A stretch of 40,491 bases of DNA from Perkinsus olseni. Lineage: Eukaryota; Perkinsozoa; Perkinsida; Perkinsidae. The DNA is taken from assembly GCA_013115135.1 (NCBI GenBank), contig JABANP010000479.1, positions 1 to 40,491 of the forward strand, read 5' to 3'. Of the stretch, positions 22,014 through 31,275 are shown piece after piece. Position numbers and translations under genes: made by a program. Under the pieces are notes generated by a model. The model had not been told where the DNA came from and made no database searches. It saw only the letters and a list, made by a program, of their open reading frames with translations. The stretch's first letter is position 1, and the number at the start of each line of letters is the position of its first letter.

Positions 22014-24433
22014 ATGTCCAAACATCCTCCCGGAGAGAGTATAGCGGAGGCCATCAAGAAAGTTGCCGGTCTGAGGAAAACTACTATTGCGGAGGTTCTA
22101 TCTCTCACCAATCCGGAAGACCACCACAAGCTCGAGAACACTGTCTTACCCGTGCAATTGATGTTAGCCATCAAAGGCCGCGACAAGGAACAATACACGT
22201 ATCATAGAAGACCAGTGTCCACGGGACCTAGGAAAAGAACGCCGGAGCAGAACTCCCAACCTTACGATCTCATGATTTTTATAAGATGCATGGCTACGAA
22301 TAAGATGTAAGTTCCCAGCTGCATTGCTCAGGAAATCACCTACCCCTCCTAACATTTCTCTTCAGGGCTTGCCTCATATGCAAGACTCCTGAAGAGACAA
22401 AATATGTCCTTCAGCTGCATAGCCAACTTCGACTCGGCGGACCGGCCCTTGTCGAGGAATGTCTCGACTCCGGCAATGTGCTCGCTGAGTCAGGCGTTCC
22501 CATACTTCACAACCAACAACGCCTAAGCCCCATAGCTGTGGATTACTCACGACTACCTCTACAGCAACCACAAGCCGCCCCCACGGACACTAACATGTAT
22601 CCTTTCTGTTACCAGTATGTTAACTTCACGTATCCTTTCTGTTAGCCTATTTCTTTTAGGAGTCGTTCTCTCGCGATTAGCATGAGCGGTGTCCGTGGAG
22701 GTGTGTGTTCGGGGCCGTTCTGTGACAGGTCATAGGCATTCGTATTTGCTATTTCTCATTTGCTCGTTGTCGTTCATGCCAGGTGGTCTCTACACTCCAC
22801 CGGCTGCAGAAACGGATGTCAAGTAAACGACCGGTCGGCACGCGAAGTCCTAGAGTGTAATATCATCGAGCCAAACCTCCCTGCTGGGATCACCCTCAAC
22901 TTTCGTTCCCTCGCTTTCATGCAGAACTTCATACAGGATGGAGTCCTCAAGGTGAGATTTCAAACACTGACCTGAATAATGAGAGCAATCACCTCTCCTT
23001 GCGATCAGAACCACGCTCACGTTTATGATATAACCAAGCTACGTCGATGCATCTCCACAATTCTTCAACATGTGCAGGAACATGGAGCCTTCCTGATCAC
23101 AGGCTGGCTCAAGTGCGGTGTGGCTGAGAATGGAACGGTTCTGGAACCACGAGCGGCTTCCTTGGCAGCTATTATTCCCCTCTGTGACGTACCAGAAGAT
23201 CTCAAATATCGATCGGATGACGACCTTGGCTCAAACCCCGGTCACGATCCTGACGCCTTTCATGAGCCGCAACTTCGCGGAAGGCTAGGGCTAGCAGACA
23301 GGTCCGAAGTGCATGTGCCACCTACGCTACGTACTGCAACATCTGCCAACGAGAGGTCGCAGCCCTCACACCTACCTCCTGGTTTAACGGGTACATCCTC
23401 CACAGCGACACTCATCGACAATCCCAATCAGCGTAGCATACCCTCCACATCGTCAACCCACCATATCACGCCCGATCTCACCACTTGTACAGGACCTCTT
23501 GGCTGGTCCGCCGCCTCAGCTTCGCGCCATGTTGGAAAAACGACGACTCAAAGTAAAGCACGTCCTACACCACGTCCCCTAAGACTAGGAGGCCCAGTCC
23601 CGAAGAACGGTGCACCACAACCATCCTCGAAGGCTTCAAGTACTACTGCATCATCTCCCGCAGCCCCGGTGACCGGGAAACGACGCCACCTCGCAACAGC
23701 CACCACCACCCAACCGAGTCGCCAAGCTGTTCATAAAGCTCCGGGCGATGCATCTCTCACGAGCATGCGTCAATCTCATTTCCAGGCCCGAGATTCTACG
23801 AGGGGGTCAGAACCTGCCACAAGTAAGAATTCCGCTCATTGTCATATCTCCACGCCTGCCAACCTTATTAAAATCGTCTAACATGACTTCTCGCTTTTCT
23901 AAGGTTCCACTGTCCCGAATGGCGGTACGAATGCCAAAAGAAAACGTCTTACAATCGGAGATCTCATGGGGATATCATCACCTACGACACAGGCTCCTAC
24001 TACTCCACTGCCTAAGCCCGTACCTACTTCCTTATCTCATGCTGCGTCCCCAATGACTACAGCTCATGGCACTGGGCAACCTCCACCGATTCTACCATCA
24101 AACACTCTGGCAGCAGGTCATAGCCGGACAGGGAATGGCAATCCTCATGATTCTCGCCAACGAAACGATCCTCGCATTAATCAGGAACCTTTGCCAATCA
24201 TCACTATTCCTGTGACAGCAGATACCTTACCTCCTGGTATTGGAGATGTGAGCAGGAGTGACCCTGCGGGTGGCCCTCATACCTCTTCAAGACAGACAAG
24301 AAGTGAGTCAACCACCGTCGACCATGATGGCTCTCACCTGCATGCCACAAGATCAGCCAATACTGGACAATCACCGGGTTCGCGGGATAACGTCATTCCT
24401 CGTGATACTGACCAGGAGACCAACCAAGAATAA
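22014..24433 (+). CDS. Five-exon gene, 678-aa protein of unknown function beside the Helitron
   Basis: Exons 22014-22306, 22366-22596, 22783-22951, 23009-23822 and 23904-24433 join with matching phases and total 2,037 nt (678 codons plus TAA). Introns are 59, 186, 57 and 81 nt, all GT-AG. The first about 300 residues look globular, with alternating hydrophobic segments and a CLICK and a GCRNGC cysteine pair. The C-terminal half is Pro/Ser/Thr-rich and probably disordered, with a basic AKRKRL motif that could act as a nuclear signal. I do not recognise the family. Some Helitrons carry a separate RPA-like single-strand binding protein; the N-terminal part could be tested for an OB fold, but no motif seen here proves that. 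It lies 865 bp after the transposase frame on the same strand. Confidence 0.6.
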
Positions 24434-24847
24434 TGCGTCGACTAAAACATCCACGAATGAAACCTAATTATCTTATACCAACCTTCAATATCGTACGTAA
24501 GAATGTCATATCCTTGTATTACAACTTTTAAACAATCTATTTGCCGTGGCTCACTGTGTCATTGCTCTGCGTGTATATCAACAAAAACCCTATAATCCAC
24601 TCAAGCTGTAGCAGCATGGTCATCGTCAAAATGGCGCTACCTTACTGACAGCTAGACGATTCATCAACTATTTTTTTCTTGTGCATGTAAGTGTATATGT
24701 GAGTGTATAATACATCCTGTTTTGCGCTTAGTGTGATCAAGCATACCTGTGAAGTTCAACAAATACGGATATCCCTCTACCCTTCGTCACTCCCGAGCGC
24801 ACCCGCATGATACCCCGTACGTGTGATTCTACTACGTAAGTTGTATC

Positions 24848-24925
24848 TAACTATTAGTTAGTAACTAAATTAGTTAAACGAACTAAAGTAGTTACGAACT
24901 TATTAGTTCAACTAATACATCCACA
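24848..24925. repeat. Cluster of AGTTA/TAACT palindromes
   Basis: Within about 80 bases the word TTAGTT and its complement AACTAA recur many times in alternating orientation, including TTAGTTAGTAACTAA, a perfect odd-centred palindrome. The block could fold into several alternative hairpins. Confidence 0.5.
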
Positions 24926-25098
24926 GATAACTTCTACTTTCAACGACTGCAAGTTATATCCAACCTTTCCATAAGAGACAAAAAATCGATTATCACCCGT
25001 GGGACACGAGTCAGCCCACTTCCCTTCCATATGGACCACTTCTTCAAAACAACCCCAATTTAGCGTATGCCACCATTCACAATCGATAATTTTCATTC

Positions 25099-25141
25099 CC
25101 GTGAGGGCGCAGGTACAGCCCTTGTGCCTGCGTCCTCACGG
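25099..25141. other. Strong GC-rich hairpin, 15-bp stem, 13-nt loop
   Basis: Left arm 25099-25113 (CCGTGAGGGCGCAGG) pairs with right arm 25127-25141 (CCTGCGTCCTCACGG) with one G-T wobble as the only imperfection. The loop is 25114-25126. It is the best isolated stem-loop I found in the non-coding part. No poly-T or CTRR motif follows, so neither a terminator nor a Helitron end is indicated. Confidence 0.55.
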
Positions 25142-26700
25142 TCACATCGTCACCAGCGCCATAATAACTTCAAACTTTCTGTTCATTCCTTGATCTATAA
25201 ATCTCATATCAGTCCTATCGGTAGGACTTTCCTAACCACCCCTCGCTACGGAAATTGCGGGTACACGGCAGAACGTACCACCTAATTCCAAAATGTACCT
25301 CATCAGTTGTAGTCATGGCAGAGGTAAAATCACACAATTTTGAGCTTCAATGACGCCACCTCATCTACGAAAAAGTATTTAACCACTAATACATTCTCCA
25401 GCCCGCAAACCCCAGGAGCCTACATCCCACGGTTTCTCCGATCATTGCCAAAAACACCACCTACCTCATGGTATTCCCAGCCTTCCCCTGCTTCTGTACT
25501 CAACAACCTTCCCGCCGACGGATAATGCGGAATACTAAGCCAAGGTCAAGAGATGACGATATATTTCATGCCGCCTACCTCCCTCCAGCAACTCTTCCTC
25601 ACCTCGCTTTCATCAACAAAGGCAATTCTCTTAGCCTTCTCCCCCTTACAGGATAAATCAAAAACACTGTTGTCCTCCCTTACACACAAACACGCGATAT
25701 TACATAGAGCGTACGATTCATATCCTATGAACCTAAACATAAGGTATAGCATTTTCTCCAGCCGGGACGCTCTCTCTGCGCTAAATCGGTCAACGTGCTA
25801 CTCTCGTAAATGGTACTGAACTCTTCACCATCACAGTTTCCATCCTCGTAGACTGCACGTCAAATACTAGAGAACATGCGCTGCTAACTTAGGCGTCGAA
25901 ACGCACCGCCCGTTCAAATACATGCCAATCCAATGATTTCAAGACCTTACGCAGTTGCCTTACAAAATGTAACCCGAAAACTCGGTTCCCACTCTCCGTC
26001 TCCTTGCTTTTGTCTTCTCGACGATATAGAGAAAAATTCATGGCCTGTATAATGTACCGTCCACCTCGGGGCACTACCACATGAATCGTCGGCGTATATT
26101 ATGCAACTCACAGCAACTCCAATTTTTCAGAATACTCTTTCCGCCATTAACTGCCAACACTACTAGAGTAGTCAACGACCTGAAGTCTACGATGCGGTCA
26201 ACTCACAAAGCCCGAGTATTCTGAGCACCTCAAGAATGCAGGGATACTCAGGGAATCCTTCCAAGACGGAAATGCACCTCACCTCCTTAAAGAAAGCTCT
26301 TTTTCTCCGACATGCCATCTACTTATCAGTGTGATAGACAATTTCTTTCCTTTTACGCTGAATTTTATGGCCATCGCTGAATCGCATTTAAAAGCTCCTA
26401 TTTATAACCCAAGTTCCTCGCAGTGGGGGAAGCATCAATGGTGAGAATTATCTCGTTAGTCCCAAAATATTGTATTTTACAATCCCACCGCTGCCACGAA
26501 CGTTAGATCTGCGTGGAAATGAGTACCCTTGCAGTGTAGATGACCGGATATACTCACCCACCGTTATTACGGAGTTTAGTTCTCCTTACTCTACACGAAC
26601 CGTAGTACAAGTCACTCGACGATACGTACTTCCTAAGATAGTGAGCCTAATTGTAACTCATCGCCGATGAGTCATCGGTTAATCACTCGTCTTTCAAGTA

Positions 26701-26719
26701 TACTACTCAGTGAGTAGTA
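26701..26719. other. Perfect 19-nt palindrome within a longer imperfect hairpin
   Basis: TACTACTCAGTGAGTAGTA is a perfect palindrome around a central G. Flanking CTTCAAGTA on the left and CGTACTGAAG on the right extend the pairing with a small bulge, to roughly 40 nt. Function unknown. Confidence 0.45.
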
Positions 26720-29054
26720 CGTACTGAAGTGTAACGAGGTCAACGTACGGACCTCCCCCCCATCATAGTACGGAGATTATGATACGATCAATGTAGGATT
26801 TTATGTCCTGGACATACTCTCCACCGTCGCCATACAATCACATATACCATCGCTTTGTATAGCATCTAAAAAGACGGTAAGGATGTCAAAGCCGACGCGA
26901 CATTGTAGCGGGCAACTACGTCATTCCTCTCCCTCAATCACCGTCAAGTTCAACCTGATGCTGATCAGATGCTGCAAACACACATTGGCATACATGCAAT
27001 GTTCATTTCTGTTCTTATGGTGAGGTAAGAACAATTGCAATAAAGTGCCCATTACGGTCCAATGATGCATGTAGCGGCTACATTGTAGCCTAATCCATGC
27101 GCGCAAGGTGACGCCGGCAATCTTCCGTCATTGTTACTGACTATGCTATGACAATTTGTCTGTACTCGATACTTTGTCGCACAACATGCGTACAAGCCTC
27201 CAAGTCAGCGACATATCAGCAACAAAAATGTTGAACACCGTAGAGTCTACACTCTTACAGAAATTCTCGGCGCAAAATATGCGCTGAAAACCAACTTACA
27301 AGTATATAACAACTTCACTGCCGTGCTGTCCTTGTGCTCTACGGAACGTATTTTCTATCCGCCGACACATGGAAGTATTACCCTAACGCTATTCATCTCT
27401 CATAACCTAGTTCTGTAATTTACAACTGAGATAACACAACCCACTGACTCATACAACTGATATTCAGAACTCCGGTGCATTATCGCTTTCAGGTCGGCGC
27501 TCTTTACACTAAAAACATCATGCTCGGGACACTATGTAATTGATACCGGTTACTCCGGCAGCGTCAAGCGCAAAAATCGACACAATAAAGTATGTTGAAT
27601 GTACCGTTCACCACCTCTATGCTATGACCCTCATAGCTACTATCTTCAACACAGGCCGACAAACTAAACACGAACCGTACGATGAACCGTTGATGATTCT
27701 CCATTTAACAGCGAGGAATACCACTCACGACCACACCATACTCTTCCTACAACTCGCTTGCGATTACTCCTGACAATGCAAGACTACCATCCACGTTCCG
27801 CTGTTAGGAACGGTAAATCTCACAGATGCGCCGCGCCATTCAACCCAACCATCCCACTAGTACCGCTACTCTTCGGGAGCCTACCGTTCCTTCCGGCTGA
27901 TGGTACCCCAGTCACTAGCAGTCAGAGTCTCAGTCTTTTCCGCGGTGCGGCCTTTAATACCCCGATACCGGCCGACAGCGCATAAATGCTCATCTCGATG
28001 AAGGTCAAAAACTCTGCAAACACTCAACTTCTTTCCGATACTTTCTCCGATAAACGTTCCTCCCAAACAGAAAATCACATGACATGACATGACATGACAT
28101 AATGTCATTGACATTATTATCGACATCCTGAAACCAAAACATCTACTTCTTCTACTCATCCTTCGCGCATGCTACATTATGTACTACAAATACTCCGACG
28201 TGCTTTGTCCTATAGTATACGACCTACACGATAAGACCCAAATTCTTCACTTCAAAAAGCACCTGACAGAGGCCCAGCATCACTCATTAAACAATAACAC
28301 AGCACATGTGATCCAAAGTACATGGACCTACTTCTTTCGATGCGTACTAAAACGCTATCGTTTACTTTTTAAAGTCGGCCCATGGATAAGGATTGACAAG
28401 CACTTACCGCAACGCCGCTTACCCAACACAACTGGACGGCCGACCATCGTAAAGAGTGTGGCACACACAGGCTGTAAGGGATTATTCTACGTTTTGCACT
28501 CCCCACACAACGCTTTCTGATGGAAACATGCCGTTAACAAGCACCCGCGGTGCGTCCACAGGCTGTGGGCCACACTGTGCCCGCCACAGCACCGCCGTGA
28601 CACCAATACTGATCCCTGTGGGCGAACTCTCATGAAGGAATAAAACGCGACTGAACAAAGAAGACGCGTCGGATAACGCGCACTCGAGCACTCACCTCCG
28701 TTGAGAATCATAAGATACGGCACTTTGGATCGCACAGAAATCACAACAATGAAAGGAGGAAAAGCCCTGCGATCGCACCCTAAGAAGTACTCTGTCACTC
28801 AGTACTTCGTTAAAAGCCGCACCATGAATGAATCAAAGTGAAATCCAACACTATCCGGGTTATCACACACATATCAATCGGATTCCCAACACCTGATGAA
28901 GAGCGCCTTTTTCGCAACTGCTCACGGTCCGGACCTGACCTATTGACGATTTGTACAGTAATTTCTTTCCTTCTACATAATACAGGGTACTAAACAATAA
29001 TTTTTTTTCATTTACTAATAACTTTCTTCTCTCGCAGCTCCTGCGCGCGTGTTG

Positions 29055-29320
29055 CTAGATGCCCTGTCCAACTAGAACCTCCAGGTGTTCATCCCTATCT
29101 GGTTGGCCTTCGACGCGGTCATGACGGTAGTAGCATAAAACAGAATTAGTCGTCTTGAAATACAGTGCCTTGTTAACCGGAGGCTGAGAGTGAACAACAA
29201 GGTACGAGCCTTAATGCGAGACCTTCTCGAAGACCTTCTCGGGGATCTTACCAGCTCCGCAGCGTTAGCGATCCCGGCAAGAGCAGCAGTAGTGGCGATG
29301 ATGAACTGTTTAGTCGACAT
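29055..29320 (-). CDS. Candidate small secreted protein, 65 aa, two exons
   Basis: Minus strand. Exon 1 (29320 down to 29252) starts with ATG and encodes 23 residues. It has the shape of a signal peptide: a Lys near the start, a hydrophobic Ala/Ile core (FIIATTAALAGIA) and a small-residue cleavage site after ANA. It ends at CTG|GTAAGA, a strong donor. A 68-nt intron (29251-29184) ends CTCTCAG and joins in phase 0 to exon 2 (29183-29055), which encodes 42 polar residues ending in DEHLEVLVGQGI before TAG. The mature part is short, has one Cys and no family I recognise. Phase agreement, splice signals and the signal peptide together make it more than a chance frame. Possible role: secreted or vacuolar peptide. 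Confidence 0.5.
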
Positions 29321-29424
29321 TAGAAACGTTAGCTTCAACACTGCATCACGACATTACCCAGAAGGCCGGACATTGTACGACCATTTATGCTAGGCGTTCA
29401 TCAGGCTTCCCGGAAGCTGCTCCC

Positions 29425-29875
29425 ATGGGAGATGCTGCTCGCCAAAGGCGAGTCCAACAGGAAAATCAGCGACAAGTAGGCACCCAGCCGATGTGTAAAA
29501 TATCCAAGTGAGAGTCAGAAAGTGTTACTGAATGCCGAGTCCCCTCCAACACTCAAGCGCTAACCTCTCAGGAGGCTTTGTACCAATTCCGATAGATTGG
29601 ATGAAGAGACGCTTGAGAGAGCTAAGGGGGGATTCGAGGAAATTCATGGTCGCTCGAACAACGAAAATGTTAGCCCGGGGCGAACGAAATATTTGCCTAC
29701 GGAAACGCTAGCTATCCGTCGTGCCCGAACTCCTCCTGTAGAATGGTGGTAAGTCCATCATCGTAGAGCGGCTTCTCAGAATCTGCCACAATCGCATGGG
29801 TTCAGGGTGACAAGTATGAGAAAAAAGTTGCTAGTAGGCCCTCTTAAGGAGAATAGAGGCGTGGGAGACGCGTGA
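29425..29875 (+). CDS. Possible three-exon gene or gene fragment, about 109 aa
   Basis: Exons 29425-29507, 29572-29748 and 29806-29875 join in phase 2 at both junctions, with GT-AG introns of 64 and 57 nt, and total 330 nt. The middle exon is open for 59 codons with hydrophilic, protein-like content (LDEETLERAKGGFEEIHG) and ends RTPPVEWW. A VEWW(D) motif is known from the splicing factor Prp3, but the following Asp and the rest of that family's signature are not visible, so I do not assign it. The next open stretch (29872-30126, 84 codons) is in another frame and could belong to the same decayed gene. Confidence 0.3.
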
Positions 29876-31275
29876 AGCGATATCGATCTCTTCCCGAGGC
29901 GAGCTCCAATAAAAATTTGATGGTGGCTGAGGAAAAAAGACAATTCCATGATGGCTCACTGGTGCGACGACCTACCCCACAAGTTGTGGGATCCCGTCAT
30001 GATTGTGGGCCACAGAAGTCTGAGGCTGAGAAGTCACTCGAAACTACTAAGGCCATAAGTGTTGCTTCCCGTCTCGAGTGTTCCGACGACGTTGGCCAGT
30101 ATTCGGATCCTGATCCACGGATCTGACCGATGATCCGGCAGCACTATTGATTCGCCTCTTTTGAACCAGATCTCATCATGATCCGGAAACTCCTAGCGAA
30201 CTAGCTTCCGTAGCATCTATGTTGGTAAGACTATAAAAATTCACCGTGGTCTTGGAAGTTGAACCTGTCGAAGTGGTGAGAGTCGAAGTCTTGGATGAGT
30301 ATCCTCACTGGGACCATCCATCCTCAGTATAGGTGTGCCACAGTAGTCCATAACCTCCCCGACTAACTCCGGGGGCATCACCCTCCCATCACCCCCTCCC
30401 TCAACCACCATACAGCGTAGGGCCTCAACATGTGGTGGTAGTTGGAAGGCGCCATGGTGACACGAGGAGGGGGAGACAACACTACTCAGTGTGATGAGTC
30501 GGGACAGTTAGAATATCGATTACGCGCGGAAAAAAATACCGATTTCCGCGGAACAGCAGCCAAAGATCACATTGAGAGGCTCAATGTTCGTTGGATAATA
30601 CAGGCACGGTCTAAGAGTCACTGAGTCGATGTTTATTCGGACAACAAGCCGCGGGATCAGTTCCAGAAAAAGGTAGAATACCCGAGTGGCGAGCGAGAAG
30701 TGTATTGATGTGATAGAAGCGAACCGTCCGTCCCAACTAAGAGGAGAACACAACCAGCACACTATGGACTTAGGAGTCGAGTTGACGGAGCTATGACCAA
30801 TATCAGTACGTACGGTAGCGGTGAACCGTACGACGGGGACAGATATAGGACGATAGTAGTCTAGGACTGATGATCGAGTGATCTGATGATCTGCTAGAGA
30901 GCTACGTACGATCGATAGCTACTAGCTAAGATACGCGAAACGGCTGCAGCACCCCAAAGGAGGGGACAGAGCACACAGTGACGGATCGTCCAAGGAAAAA
31001 GGGAAAGTTGCGCTCTAGCAGGGCGCAGCGCGTCCCATCACATTCCTCCCACGCAGATCCAAACTGGGGCTACTAGAATGACGGGGGCGTACCGATATGC
31101 GACCGACAACAAAGGGGCCTCAACGACCGTTTGTCGCAGAGATCGGGCAACGCGCGTACAAAAGCGATAAAAATAAATCCTCGTACTACAGCGGTGTAAA
31201 ATAATCATAATAAGAATCTCATCTTAGTTCGTCCGTACGGCAGCCCTTGAAGTTACCGTACAGAACATAGTCAGC
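29876..31275. other. Non-coding stretch between host-like and retroelement sequence
   Basis: A short protein-like frame at 29872-30126 may be a gene remnant. From 30,400 to 31,270 I see no gene. An 8-bp stem with an 8-nt loop, CGTACGGT...ACCGTACG, lies at 30809-30832. If the 890-codon ORF to the right belongs to an LTR element, its 3' LTR should lie here, but I see no copy of the LTR-like sequence from about 34,040-34,364. Confidence 0.35.

Larger units (their letters stand above)
13122..24433 (+). mobile_element. Autonomous Helitron, minimal extent (termini not identified)
   Basis: The body is defined by the Rep/helicase gene. The lower limit is its start codon. The upper limit is uncertain: the 35-bp repeat block and the 678-aa gene downstream lie on the same strand with the same intron style, and may be inside the element. 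I searched by eye for a 5' TC terminus and a 3' hairpin followed by CTRR and could not assign either, so the boundaries are only nominal. Confidence 0.5.
24434..29054. other. Non-coding stretch with palindromes and hairpins
   Basis: No frame on either strand has convincing protein composition. Visible structure: AGTTA/TAACT-rich palindromic cluster (24848-24925), a GC-rich 15-bp hairpin (25099-25141), a 19-nt perfect palindrome (26701-26719) and a short (CATGA)n microsatellite near 28075-28100 ending in a small palindrome. No RNA gene was recognised. Small spliced genes could be hidden here. Confidence 0.4.

Noticed and set aside
24434..29054. tRNA, 5S rRNA, snRNA or spliced-leader genes
   Set aside because: I looked for T-arm-like GGTTCGAATCC and spliced-leader-like words and found none that fold or match convincingly.
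30400..31275. A second LTR copy downstream of the 890-codon ORF
   Set aside because: No match to the GTGCACC, TATAAAG or primer-site words of the block near 34,040-34,364 could be found there by eye.
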